Source: Archivesica marissinica
Lineage: Eukaryota > Mollusca > Bivalvia > Venerida > Vesicomyidae
DNA length: 64,000 nucleotides
Reading direction: 5' to 3'
Assembly (NCBI GenBank): GCA_014843695.1
Contig: CM026390.1
Coordinates: forward strand, 19,216,466-19,280,465
The position numbers and the translations under genes are program-made. Shown one piece after another: positions 11,287-22,790 of the stretch. The notes beneath the pieces are model-generated. The model searched no databases. It saw nothing but the letters and a program-made list of their open reading frames with translations, and was not told the DNA's origin. Position 1 is the stretch's first letter; every line of letters starts with the position of its first letter.

Positions 11287-12094
11287 CAGGGCCCACGCTG
11301 GCAATAGCCAGAGTAGCCATTGGCTAAAATATGGCAAAATTGGCTACCGTAATTTGCTATGTATAACGCGCTATCATGTATAACGCGCACCCACTTTTTG
11401 GCACGAAAATCGGGGGAAAATATGGCAAAATTGGCTACCGGTAATAAAAACTCAGTTTGGCTAAAATGATAAAAACGACAAAAATCCGTAAAATAATCGG
11501 AAATTGTGATCAAAGAAATAATAGATATTTACCATATGCCATGGCATTTATTATATTTAATATTCCAATTTTAAACCTGACAGCTAATCGGAGTAATCCT
11601 ATCAAAACAGGATGTTTATTTGGCATAGAGCAATGGTATTGGCAATATAAGTGGCAGGTGTTTATTGATCTTGATTACAAGTCATTGTTGGCATGCTGCC
11701 AACTCACCAAAGCTTTACAGCAGTACCCTGATCAAATAAATCTTGTTTACACCAATAACCCAAAAGATCAAATGTCTTATGTGATGTAATAAAATGTGCA
11801 CAGTTGACATGCAGCATTAGTCAACTGTCTAACCCTGGGAATGCATTTTAAAATGATTCTGAAAATGAAATTTGACACAACTTGTCAAGTAATGTATCAC
11901 TGCAAATGTAACTCTTACCTCAGTTGTAGTTTATGGGCATACATCATTTAAGTGGTACAATTGCATGACACATTAAAATATATTATAGTAAATATACTAT
12001 AAAAACTTTGTTTGGGAAAAATGCCGCGCGCCGAAATTGGCTAAAGGAAGCACAGATTTGGCTACAAAAAAAATAAGACCCAGAGCAGGTCCTG
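11287..12094. mobile_element. Candidate non-autonomous hAT-like element
   Basis: The ends form an imperfect terminal inverted repeat: CAGGGCCCACGCTGG on the left, and the complement of the right end reads CAGGACCTGCTCTGG (11 of 15 match). TTGGCTA or TAGCCA motifs are concentrated near both ends, as in the subterminal repeats of hAT elements. A ~23-bp segment containing AAAATATGGCAAAATTGG occurs twice, near 11322 and 11417. No transposase is present. The 8-bp flanks (AATAAAAT and AAAATATT) are not a clean target-site duplication, so the call is tentative. A 110-codon open frame inside shows no family motif. Confidence 0.4.
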
Positions 12095-12409
12095 AAAATA
12101 TTATTAAACTGAAAAAATGGAGCCAGTTGTGACTCATATTATTAAAAATATAATTGTGGCCTTAAAGGCCTGCAGTTTGACCCCGTCCAATTGTAAAGAT
12201 TTATACTTTACTACCTGTTCCATGTGATTAGTGGCTTGTATCAACAATGTAGCAGTACATTCAGTATAATTTGGCGTATGTAGGTATTTTCTAACGGTTA
12301 ATATGCACGATCACACTGTGAGCTGAGAATTAGTCGAAATGAGGCCCTGACAATTTAAGTAAACGTATATTATTGATTGTAAAGAAAATTGACAGACACA
12401 GTTCGATAT
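12095..12409 (-). other. LINE 3' flank or unassigned sequence
   Basis: This lies just downstream (minus sense) of the LINE coding region. It may include that element's 3' untranslated tail, but no poly-A or short tandem tail could be delimited. Confidence 0.4.
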
Positions 12410-14763
12410 TTATGTTCCATATGAACATTTAAAAAGGTGTGTCTTCAAAGCCTTTTTGAAAGAACACAATGTTGTTGCACTTCTAAGATTTGATGGAAGA
12501 GAATTCCAAAGTTTTGGGGCAGCAGTCATGAAACTTCTATCTCAGTATGTGACAGTCCGACTTCTTGGTAACACAAGAGTAGCTGCTTCATATTTAGACC
12601 GTAAGTTTCTCCTTGGTATATAAACCTCAAGCAAGTTTCTCATATAAATCGGTGCTTCTCCATTCAATGCTTTATATGTGTGAGTCAGTATTTTATACTT
12701 TATTCTTTCTTGAACTGGTAGCCAATGAAGTTCTTTTAGAATGGGCATTACATGACTGAAACGGGTTGTTCTGGTTATGATGCGAGCTGCTGTGTTTTGA
12801 ACAGTTTGTAATTTATTGGAAGTGTATTTTGGCACGCCGTACAACAGTGAATTACAGTAGTCGAGCCTGGATGTAATGAGTGAGTTTATGAGAGTTTTCG
12901 TGGCTTCTGTTGTTAAATACTGCCGAATGTGTCCAATCCGCCGGATCTGCGCATAACATGATTTTGTCACAGAATTTACATGTTTGTCCATATCCATTCT
13001 TGAGTCTAGGAAAGCTCCTAGATTTCTCACACATGTTGATGGTTCTGTATTTGAGTATCCTACTTTCACATTTATGTTTTCAATGTGTTGCAAATTTCGC
13101 TGACTAGAAAACATAATCATTTCAGTTTTATCAGTATTGAGTTTTAACATATTGGCATGCATCCAAGCAACAATGTCTTGTAGACAGTTTTCCACTCGAA
13201 GTAGTGTCTCTGCTTGTGAAGCTTGAACGCTTGGTTTGAATGAAAGGTAAAGCTGGGAATCGTCAGCATAAAAGTGATGGTTCAGTCCATGGTGTTTACA
13301 AATGGCTCCTACAGGTTTGGTATACATAGTGTAAAATTTCGGGCCTAAAACAGACCCCTGTGGAACACTGAAATTCATGAGCACTGAGTTGGATAGTTTT
13401 CCATCGATACATACTGCTTGATAACGGTCGGTAAGATAAGATGATATCCATTGGAGAGGTTTTCCAGTAATTCCAAAATGAAATTCGAGACGCTGTAACA
13501 GTGTTCTATGGTCGATGGTATCAAATGCAGCAGATAGATCCAAAAGCACAAGGATTGTAGCATTGTTCTGGTCCAGAGATTGGAGTATATCGTTTTGGAC
13601 TTTCAGTAAGGCAGTTTCTGTGGAATGAAACTTCCTGTACGCAGACTGATGTACCTCGTGTAAGTTATTACTTGTCAAATGTTCATCAATTCGACTATTT
13701 ACTACTTTTTCCAGAATCTTCGAGACATAAGGCAGGTTTGACACGGGCCTGTAGTTCTTCAAAGTGTTTTGATCAAGGCTTGGTTTTTTCAGCAAAGGTC
13801 TTATCCGGGAGATTTTGAATGACTTTGGTACATTGCCTGTTTCCAATGAAATATTTACAATTTGTGTCACTATTGGTAGGATTTCACTAAGACAAGATTT
13901 CAGTAGCCATGTCGGAATTGGATCAATTTCACAGGATTTATTTGGCCCTTTTTTAATGAACTGTTCGACTTCTTTCTCATGTGATGGACAGAAATTGTTC
14001 AAGCAGCTTATGTGAGGGAGTTTCTCTGTTTCAATGTTCAATGGACCCAGTTCCGACTGGGAGTTTGAAGATATGTCATTTCTAATGCCTTCCACCTTAG
14101 AAATGAAGAAGTCACTGAATTCCTGTGCTAGTTCATTGGGATTTTTGCCTGATGGAAGCGCTATTTCACTATCGCCTTCAAGCAGGTGTTTAGTGATTTT
14201 GAACATGCTTTTTTGATCACGACCGCAAGATATTACTTTATCAGAAAAGTAGTCAAGCCGTGCTTGTTTCAACATTTTATTAACCTTGGCACACTGACTC
14301 CTGTATATTTCATGGTCGACAGTTAATCTTGATTTTTTCCACTTGCGTTCAAATTTACGCTTTATATGTTTGGCATCGTGGAGTTCCTCTGTAAACCAGG
14401 GACATGAAGGCCTTAATGTAATCGTTTTTGTACGTAAAGGGGCGTGTTTATCAACCAATGCAGAAAGTTCACTGTTGTATATGCTGACAAGATCGTCAGC
14501 ATCCGTGCATTGCAAACTATTACGAAGTTTTTCTGATGCCATGATGTCACTTTTGAAAGTATCTATATCTATTGAACGGAATTTTCTATACGACACTGTT
14601 TTTCGTACAGGAGCCGGTTTCGCCGCTCTTGCATGAAATATGACTGCGAAGTGGTCTCTTGTCACTTTGCCCGAGTTATCTGAAAAACCTGGGTCAGTGA
14701 CTACTACTTCTACATAATCCAGATCAGCCCAGGGACATAGATTACATGTTATGTAGGTGCCTC
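12410..14763 (-). pseudogene. 5'-truncated non-LTR retrotransposon (CR1/L2/jockey-like) reverse transcriptase with one premature stop
   Basis: A 707-codon open frame (14665 to 12542) carries a reverse transcriptase, with the open frame extending upstream to about 14740. The extension ends in a segment resembling the close of an apurinic-type endonuclease (TRDHFAVIF). Counting from 14665, RT landmarks are KNYRPVSNLPYVSKILEKVV (~303-322), LDLSAAFDTIDH (~375-386, catalytic Asp), PQGSVLGP (~435-442) and YADD (~467-470). The frame is broken by a TGA at 12539-12541, within the usual TYGDRSF-type tail. The same frame then continues ~42 codons with APKLWNSLP and FKKALKTHLF to a TAA at 12410-12412. 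The N-terminal endonuclease is missing, so this is a truncated copy with one visible nonsense change. Clade assignment is from motif style only. Confidence 0.9.
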
Positions 14764-15066
14764 ATCAGCCGTAGCGTAATCACTGAGACTGATAATTTGT
14801 ATGCATGTATATAATATGTATGTATTTATATGAATAAACTATATGTGTTCGTTATATGGTAACCTTCATACTTCATTTAATTATATATCTACAGTATTAT
14901 TCGCAAGTTTTCTGTTATATTTTAAATATTTCTCTGTGTCAGTGTGTGTTTACCGATATTGATGCTACATAATAATCACAGTGAATGCTATGAGTACATG
15001 TATAATATTATAATTATAATCTCTTGAACATACGAGTATTACACATATTCTGCCGATTTCTACAAG
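14764..15066. other. Unique AT-rich sequence upstream of small ORF
   Basis: No gene is recognised. The sequence is rich in TATA-like strings (for example GTATATAATATG near 14805) and could hold the promoter of the reading frame at 15067, but no single TATA/Inr pair stands out. Confidence 0.4.
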
Positions 15067-15561
15067 ATGCCATTGAGTAAAATAACAATGTATGTAACTG
15101 ATGAGCAGAGAAAAGAATTGCTGACTTTCTTGCAAAATAAGAACTGGGACGTAGAGATGGAAATAGAAGAAACAGCCACCACCATGCCCGTTGCAGAGGC
15201 TGCTTACGTACCTCCCCCTATGCCTCAGCATGCTGAAGGTGTTGCTGAGTGTCCACTGTGCTTGTGTTCCCCTTGCATAATAAATGAACAGAACAAACAA
15301 CTTTGGTGGCCTGCTAATAATCGTCCACCGCATAATCTAAATTCACATGAGAGAAAGCTTCTATACAGGAGGTTTTGGGCAATGCTATATAATTGTGGCG
15401 CATGGAAAGATGTCAGATATATAGAGAGAAAAGTAGCGGCTAGAAGAGGAGACTGTACTTGGCATAAGAGAAAACTGATGCCTGAATGTGTGGTACAGCA
15501 ATGCAGGAACTGGCTGCCTAACCCGCGCAACCAGCCTTATTTGGGCCATAAGTGGAGTTGA
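15067..15561 (+). CDS. Intact 164-aa protein of unknown function with CxxCxCxxC cluster
   Basis: The single uninterrupted frame runs from the first ATG to TGA. Residues 1-60 are hydrophilic, with a Pro-rich stretch (VPPPMPQ, ~48-54). Residues 61-70 form a tight cysteine cluster, ECPLCLCSPC, suggestive of metal binding. The C-terminal half is basic and tryptophan-rich, with YRRFWAMLYNCGAWKDVRY (~100-118), MPECVVQQCRNWLPNPRNQP (~138-157) and a terminal YLGHKW. The pattern CPxCLCxPC followed by a W-rich basic tail ending GHKW recalls small uncharacterised proteins found in multiple copies in cnidarians, molluscs and fish, but I cannot name the family with certainty. Composition and sustained motif structure argue that it is real coding sequence. 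The many copies of related proteins elsewhere raise the possibility that it is mobile-element-borne. No neighbour suggests a pathway. Confidence 0.65.
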   Translation: MPLSKITMYVTDEQRKELLTFLQNKNWDVEMEIEETATTMPVAEAAYVPPPMPQHAEGVAECPLCLCSPCIINEQNKQLWWPANNRPPHNLNSHERKLLYRRFWAMLYNCGAWKDVRYIERKVAARRGDCTWHKRKLMPECVVQQCRNWLPNPRNQPYLGHKWS

Positions 15562-15805
15562 ATTGTTTATACCAGTTGTAAGTACTATAAAAATACAGAA
15601 CTTCAATTTCAGCATTTTATAACCTCTGATATGTACGTGGGTCATAATAGATATAAGTGGTGCTCATGTATTAGATGTATACCATGCAGGGCCTCGCATG
15701 TGGCAAATACGATGTGCGTCGACCGTCAGATTTGTACCGCTATTCCTCGTGTGTTTAAGGTCAAATATAGGTCAACCTGCAGGCCTTTAAATAGATTAAG
15801 CAAAT
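15562..15805. other. Unique spacer
   Basis: Short stretch between the small ORF and the 29-bp array. No AATAAA is evident immediately after the stop, and nothing else is recognised. Confidence 0.4.
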
Positions 15806-17564
15806 TGACTCCGTCAAACAATTGATTCACTAGGTCCTGAAACAATTGACGCTCACTATGTCACTCCATCAAATCACTGCCTCACAAGGTCAATCCATCA
15901 AACTACTTACTCATTAGGTCAATCCATCAAACCACTTACTCATTAGGTCAATGCATCAAACCACTGCCTCACACGGTCACTCCATCAAACCACTTACTCA
16001 TTAGGTCAAACCACTGCATAGCAAGGTCAATCCTTCAAACCACTGCATAACAAGGTCAATCCTTCAAACCACTGCCTAACAAGGTCAATCCTTCAAATCA
16101 CTGCCTAACCAGGTCAATCCTTCAAACCACTGCCTAACAAGGTCAATCCTTCAAACCACTTACTCATTAGGTCAAACCACTGCATAGCAAGGTCAATCCT
16201 TCAAACCACTGCATAACAAGGTAAATCCTTCAAATCACTGCCTAACACGGTCAATCCTTCAAATCACTGCCTAACCAGGTCAATCCTTCAAACCACTGCC
16301 TAACAAGGTCAATCCTTCAAATCACTGCCTAACCAGGTCAATCCTTCAAACCACTGCCTAACAAGGTCAATCCTTCAAACCACTGCCTAACGAGGTCAAT
16401 CCTTCAAACCACTTACTCATTAGGTCAATCCATCAAACCACTGCATAACAAGGTCAATCCATCAAACCACTTACTCATTAGGTCAATCAATCAAACCACT
16501 GCCTAACAAGGTCAATCCATCAAACCACTACATAACAAGGTCAATCAATCAAACCACTTACTCATTAGGTCAATCAATCAAACCACTGCATAACAAGGTC
16601 AATCAATCAAACCACTGCATAACAAGGTCAATCCATCAAACCACTTACTCATTAGGTCAATCCATCAAACCACTGCATAACAAGGTCAATCCTTCAAACC
16701 ACTTACTCATTAGGTCAATCAATCAAACCACTGCATAACAAGGTCAATCAATCAAACCACTGCATAACAAGGTCAATCCATCAAACCACTTACTCATTAG
16801 GTCAATCCATCAAACCACTGCATAACAAGGTCAATCCTTCAAACCACTTACTCATTAGGTCAATCCATCAAACCACTGCATAACTAGGTCAATCCATCAA
16901 ACCACTTACTCACAAGGTCAATCCATCAAACCACTTACTCATTAGGTCAAACCATCAAACCACTTACTCATTAGGTCAAACCATCAAACCACTGCATAAC
17001 AAGGTCAATCCATCAAACCACTTACTCACTAGGTCAATCCATCAAACCACTTACTCATTAGGTCAAATCATCAAACCACTGCATAACAAGGTCAATCCAT
17101 CAAACCACTTACTCATTAGGTCAAATCATCAAACCACTGCATAACAAGGTCAATCTATCAAACCACTTACTCATTAGGTCAAACCATCAAACCACTGCAT
17201 AAGGTCAATCCATCAAACCACTTACTCATTAGGTCAAACCACTGCATAACAAGGTCAATCTATCAAACCACGTACTCATTAGGTTAATCCATCAAACCAC
17301 TTACTCATTTAGGTCAATCCATCAAACCACTGCATAACAAGGTCAATCCATCAAACCACTTACTCATTAGGTCAAACCATCAAACCACTGCATAACAAGG
17401 TCAATCCATCAAACCACTGCATAGCAAGGTCAATCCATCAAACCACTTACTCACAAGGTCAATCCATCAAACAGCTGACTCACAAGGTCAATCCATCAAA
17501 CCACTTACTCACAAGGTCAATCCATCAAACAGCTGACTCACTAGGTCAATCCATCAAACAACTG
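15806..17564. repeat. 29-bp minisatellite array
   Basis: About 60 copies of a ~29-bp unit with core CAATCCATCAAACCACTTAC. Two main monomer types, one with CTGCATAACAAGGT and one with CTTACTCATTAGGT, are interleaved. Variants read CAATCC[A/T]TC, CAATCAATC or AAACCATC. Short blocks repeat at 145 bp (five monomers), for example near 16605 and 16750. The left edge is degenerate, as expected for an ageing array border. Confidence 0.96.
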
Positions 17565-17970
17565 AGTAGTACTGTATGAGCAAGTATCAATTTTACAACA
17601 CAAGTATACAACTGAAGCTTACACATTGACAAGAATGTCTATTTGAAATACTGTGACATTTCTATGCAGGTTCACAGTTTATTGTTGATCACGGCAGTTT
17701 ACTATGTTTAATTATATAATACAATAAGTACAACATAGTTATTCAAGCCAACAAAAACACACTCCTAAATATCATCATTATGTCCAAATAATGTCGGCCA
17801 CTGTACTTGGTTAAATCATGTCAGAAATCCCAAATCAATATGTCTCTCGAGCTGCACAGACCAGATCTGTCCCCCACCTCTATCATGCTCGGTCAAACTA
17901 TATTTGGCTGTCAACATACATACATGTACTTGGCTTTTGTTTCCAGCTATGCAGAGATTTCGATAGCGTG
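17565..17970. other. Unique spacer
   Basis: No gene or element is recognised between the 29-bp and 25-bp arrays. Confidence 0.5.
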
Positions 17971-19196
17971 CACACATTGTCAACAAGATAGCTTGCAAAC
18001 ATTGTCAACAAGATAGCTTGCAAACATTGTCAACAAGATAGCTTGCAAACATTGTCAAGTAGACAACTCACAAACATTGTCAACAAGATAGCTTGCAAAC
18101 ATTGTCAACAAGATAGCTTGCAAACATTGTCAACAAGACAGCTTGCAAACATTGTCAACAAGATAGCTTGCAAACATTGTCAACAAGACAGCTTGCAAAC
18201 ATTGTCAACAAGATAGCTCACAAACATTGTCAACAAGATAGGTTGCAAACATTGTCAACAAGATAGGTTGCAAACATTGTCGACAAGATAGCTCGCAAAC
18301 ATTGTTGACAAGATAGCTCGCAAACATTGTCAACAAGATGGTATGCAAACATTGTCGACAAGATAGCTCGCAAACATTGTCAACAAGATAGCTCGTAAAC
18401 ATTGTCAATAAGATAGCTCGTAAACATTGTCAACAAGATAGCTCGCAAACATTGTCAACAAAATAGGTCGCAAACATTGTCAACAAGATAGCTCGCTAAC
18501 ATTGTCAACAAGATAGGTCGCAAACATTGTCAACAAGATAGCTCGCAAACAATGTCAACAAGATAGCTCGCAAACATTGTCAACAAGACAGCTCGCAAAC
18601 ATTGTCAACAAGACAGCTTGCAAACATTGTCAACAAGACAGCTTGCAAACATTGTCAACAAGATAGCTTGCAAACATTGTCAACAAGACAGCTTGCAAAC
18701 ATTGTCAACAAGATAGCTCACAAACATTGTCAACAAGATAGGTTGCAAACATTGTCAACAAGATAGGTTGCAAACATTGTCGACAAGATAGCTCGCAAAC
18801 ATTGTTGACAAGATAGCTCGCAAACATTGTCAACAAGATGGTATGCAAACATTGTCGACAAGATAGCTCGCAAACATTGTCAACAAGATAGCTCGTAAAC
18901 ATTGTCAACAAGATAGCTCGTAAACATTGTCAACAAGATAGCTCGCAAACATTGTCAACAAAATAGGTCGCAAACATTGTCAACAAGATAGCTCGCTAAC
19001 ATTGTCAACAAGATAGGTCGCAAACATTGTCAACAAGATAGCTCGCAAACATTGTCAACAAGATAGCTCGCAAACATTGTCAACAAGACAGCTCGCAAAC
19101 ATTGTCAACAAGACAGCTTGCAAACATTGTCAACAAGACAGCTTGCAAACATTGTCAACAAGATAGCTTGCAAACATTGTCAACAAGATAGCTCGC
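17971..19196. repeat. 25-bp minisatellite with 500-bp higher-order repeat
   Basis: About 49 copies of a 25-bp unit with core CAAACATTGTCAACAAGATA followed by GCTCG or GCTTG. A block of 20 monomers carrying the same ordered variants (GGTTG twice, GTCGAC, GTTGAC, GATGGTATG, AAATAGGTCG) occurs at about 18215 and again at about 18715. That is an exact 500-bp higher-order period. Confidence 0.97.
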
Positions 19197-19390
19197 AACA
19201 AAGGTAATATTACTAATGGATTCATGAGGCATCCTGTGAATTGTCACCTCAGTTAATTAAATATTCATAATGTCACAATACAACACCGATTCATTCATTC
19301 ATTGAAGGCATGCCCCTCTGATTGTATGGAATGCTACATGTACAGAAATACATATTACTTACAGCAGCAAATTATATTAGTGAGAAGTCC

Positions 19391-19637
19391 AACTATTAAT
19401 GACGTGTACCGATCTGTAATTAAATAACAGCTGAGAATACAACTATTAATGACATGTACCGCTCTGTAATTAAATAACAGCTGAGAATACAACTATTAAT
19501 GACGTGTACCGATCTGTAATTAAATAACAGCTGAGAATACAACTATTAATGACATGTACCGATCTGTAATTAAATAACAGCTGAGAATACAACTATTAAT
19601 GATGTGTACCGATCTGTAATTAAATAACAGCTGAGAA
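19391..19637. repeat. 50-bp direct repeat, five copies
   Basis: Five head-to-tail copies (starting at 19391, 19441, 19491, 19541 and 19591, the last incomplete) of a 50-bp unit containing GTACCGATCTGTAATTAAAT. The only differences are GACGTG/GACATG/GATGTG and one GATCT/GCTCT. Confidence 0.97.
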
Positions 19638-20254
19638 GTACATGTACACTAAAAAATGACTTAAGCAGAGATATCGTGATATGTGTGCTTGTGTTTGTAC
19701 AGGGCGAGGCGTTGCCATGCCAGTCATGTGAAAGTGCCGGAAAACACATTTCTGTTACATGAAATTTGATTGGTTGTCTGAAAACAGGTCCCTTTTTTGA
19801 CGCCATGTTGAATTCACATGCAAGTGAAATTGTAGTTTTATTTGAAAAAGATTTTAGGCAATCTGAAAGTTATTCACCGGCAAACCATAGAGGTCTGAAA
19901 ACTGATACGACCATGATATATATATGAACAATATATCGTATAACGTCCGCTACCTATCTTCAGTAGAAAAAGCCGTCCAGTATTAAGAAATTTACCTTTC
20001 GACAATAAACTGAAAACCATGTAATGAACTGTTTGGCACCAAAATGGTTTGGCACCAAAAGTAACAGATATCCGCAATTTATTGATATGCAGTGCTATTA
20101 ACAACTTGGTAAAAAGTGAATCATACGAGGGCCCATCAATACTTTCGTGAACTAATTTCACTATTTCATAGCGTAATGAAATTTTGTATGTTCAAAGATT
20201 AATCATTCTCCAATATCAATACTCTAGCGTCGCATCAAGAGCATTCATTGTGAA
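19638..20254. other. Unique intergenic sequence
   Basis: No gene is recognised. A short direct repeat, TTTGGCACCAAAA, occurs twice near 20032 and 20048. Confidence 0.5.
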
Positions 20255-20640
20255 ATGGCGTCGCACAGTGTAAACGGGCAACGTGTTGTGATAATGTTTT
20301 AAACATTACTCGGAAAATCTCTCCGACATTCGGGAGGTGTTGCATGCAGTTTATTGGGGACTCTTCGTTTATCGAATGGTGCTCTTTCAAAGTGGGCAAA
20401 TCGCTTTAAAAATGGTAGAGAAACAACAGAAGATGATAAGCATACTGGCAGGCCAATGACTACATTCTTGAAGATAGAAGAGAAAGTGTTGAAAATGTTG
20501 TGGGACAATTTGGTATTTCGTATGGTACAATTCAGGACATTACGTGTAATAAGATTTGAATGTGCCATGTTTCGGCAAGATGGGTACAGCGATTGATGTT
20601 TCCAGATCAAATAGGGGTACGGGTCAATAGATGCCGCGAA
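20255..20640 (+). pseudogene. Decayed mariner-type transposase N-terminal (HTH) region
   Basis: From an ATG at 20255 the frame reads MASHSVNGQRVVIMF, then a TAA, then continues in the same frame with LSNGALSKWANRFKNGRETT and DDKHTGRP. The pattern W-x-x-RFK-x-GRE-x-x-x-DD-x-x-x-GRP is the classic signature of the mariner/Mos1-like transposase HTH region and of host genes derived from it. After about 20470 the similarity moves to another frame (RRESVENVVGQFGISYGTIQ, then VSARW), so there is at least one frameshift as well as the stop. No catalytic DDE domain is seen downstream. This is a dead fragment. Confidence 0.72.
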
Positions 20641-21074
20641 TACCGCCGTTTACGCATAGTATCCTCAAGGATTTTATTAAGCAAATCGGATTAAACCAGT
20701 ATGTAAGGGATAAAACTGCAATATCACTGATAATCTGATATTAAAAATGATAAAACACTGAAAGACAAAATAGGTACTAATGCACTGATTAAGAATTGGT
20801 CATACAAAATCTAACTTCGCCTTGATCACAGCGAATATGATTAGCAGAGATATTACAGACGAGATCAAACAAAACTCTGCAGAAATACTAAGAAATAATG
20901 GCATTAATCACAAATTTAAACAATATTTACATATTAAAAACTGACGCCTGCAGAATAATAAAATTGATTTTGATACAATTTTGAATCATCACTTTGTTTG
21001 AAAACAGGAAACAATATTTATCATAATCGGTAGAAATTGATATTGCACGCATATGATTTTGCGAAAAAATCTTG
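20641..21074. other. AT-rich sequence, probably degenerate LINE-derived
   Basis: No gene is recognised. It lies immediately downstream (minus sense) of the LINE C-terminal fragment at 21075-21220 and may be decayed 3' sequence of the same insertion. Confidence 0.35.
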
Positions 21075-21220
21075 TTTTACATCATTGTAAACTGGACAAT
21101 TCAATATTACATGTATCTCATTTTCAATAGTAGCAATATCACAAAACGGACACATCCTAGATTCCTCTGGCAATCTTCATACCGACCAGTCCCTATCCTA
21201 ATGTCGAAATTTGCAAAAAA
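21075..21220 (-). pseudogene. Fragment of a LINE C-terminal Cys/His domain
   Basis: On the minus strand one frame reads FANFDIRIGTGRYEDCQRN. After a frameshift another reads CPFCDIATIENEIHVILNCP followed by VYND. The arrangement C-x-x-C-(x)n-IE-x-E-x-H-(x)n-CP-x-Y is the zinc-knuckle-like tail found after the reverse transcriptase in many invertebrate LINEs. Stops and the frame change show that it is a relic. No RT motifs were recovered upstream. Confidence 0.6.
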
Positions 21221-21324
21221 CAACGATGTATGGGTGGTAATACAGTTTTACAATATTGCTCTGCTATATAGTCAGTTTTAAACAATTTATACACTCGATT
21301 TATTCCGCCGCGACCAGAGGGACC

Positions 21325-21425
21325 TATGACATTGTTTATCTGTGTTTTACATTTATTTATCGTCGCTACCTGTTGCCCATATGAGCGACGTCTCCTGAAG
21401 AGATAAGTAATTTTGTTTACGAGTC
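21325..21425 (-). mobile_element. SINE 3'-body fragment
   Basis: About 90 bp, including TTTATTTATCGTCGCTACCT and CATATGAGCGACGTCTCCTG, closely match the segment at 34300-34385 (TTTATTTATCGTTGCTACAT and CATATGAGCGACACCTCCTG). The latter belongs to the body of a tRNA-headed minus-strand SINE. This copy lacks the tRNA head. Confidence 0.75.
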
Positions 21426-21800
21426 AATATATTTTTTGCAACAAAATCCTGTCCCAATGAAGTTATGCTTAACTTCGCGTGAACCAGAGGAAAATTTCAG
21501 TTTTGCTGCATTGGCAATATGTAATTGTGCATGTTTCATGAATAAAATATTATCTGAAGAGGAAGGAAATGTTAAATAATGTTGATCGAAGTGTTAAAAT
21601 TAACACTATTTCATTGTCCCTAATTTATAAGTTTTAACAATCTGACACCATCTCGGAAAAACTGTAAATAATCTTATTCTTGTTCTACCTGGAATCAAAT
21701 TCAGTTATATTTTTCATGATATCAAGTACAAAAACATTAAATATATACAGATTTGATAGTGTATTTGTTTCATATTCTTTGTACCCTAAAGTCAGTTAAG
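21426..21800. other. Unique sequence
   Basis: No gene, RNA gene or mobile-element coding region is recognised. Confidence 0.4.
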
Positions 21801-22790
21801 TGATGTAACAGTTTTCTGAAACTCTTGAATACAAGGTTACATCCCTTTGTAACAAATGTCATGCTACCTCCTTTTTGAAGAGCATTACTCATAACAAATA
21901 TGGCTGACAACCACTGCAGGGTTTGATTAGTGAGTATCCAGGGAAGTGCGTATATTTCTAATTATGTAACCAGCATGACCTTTTATACGGTGCCAGTTAT
22001 AATGTTACTATATTATGCATACAGTATATTTAGTGAATGTATAAACATTTCCCCCATCAAGTTGAACTCGCATGCATATTCCGCTAGATTTAAAGGTCAC
22101 CGAAGGTGAAATACATCCTTCATGTAACAATCATTGATGTAACAGCGAAACTTGTTACATCAAGGAGAGATTTTGTTACATGGAGGAAATTAATTCGTGA
22201 AAGTGGTGCACAAATCTTTTGTTTATTAATTCGTTGTATTTGCTGTGTACACACTTGTAAATCTTTACGTATACTGAACATATTTGGTGGGCTTTACACA
22301 GGCACAATATTGTGTATGTGTACTGAATAAAAATCTCAGTTAATAAGAAAATCGTTACATAAAGTAGTGGCTATTGTTATTGCAAGGACATAAATGGCAC
22401 AAAATACTGAATAAAATGTACTGTACATGCAGCAGAATGGAGGCAGTATAACTAACGTATGTTCTGGCATTGGTCTTATATATATATATATATGTATATA
22501 TGTCTTGGGTCATTTATATACGAGAAAAGGTTGACGTTTACATATATCTTATGCAAGATATATAATGTTATGATTATAAAATTGTTACATCAAGGAAAGG
22601 TTATTGTTACATTAAGGAAATATATGTTACAAACTATGGAAACATATATTTTGCATTACATAATCCAACCTGTGTGCAACTGTGATACTTCCTGCATATG
22701 TGTCAGTTGTAAATGTTCAGCGGTTCATTTTTATATATCATCAGGTACATGGTAAGAATGTAGTTGATGAAATTGCTACATCAGGGAAAA
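21801..22790. repeat. Dispersed TGTTACAT(C)AAGGA motifs, left flank of decayed element
   Basis: Roughly eleven copies of GTTACAT or its complement ATGTAAC are scattered here. There are close pairs 22-24 bp apart, such as TTGTTACATCAAGGAGAG followed by TTGTTACATGGAGG (near 22153) and TTGTTACATCAAGGAAAG followed by TTGTTACATTAAGG (near 22583). The inner copies point one way, and the copies on the other side of the coding relic (25.86-26.26 kb) point mostly the opposite way. Open frames across this segment are short and have no recognised motif. Confidence 0.55.

Noticed and set aside
11457..11789. 110-codon + strand frame
   Set aside because: Lies inside a candidate non-autonomous mobile element, with no recognised motif and biased AT-rich codons.
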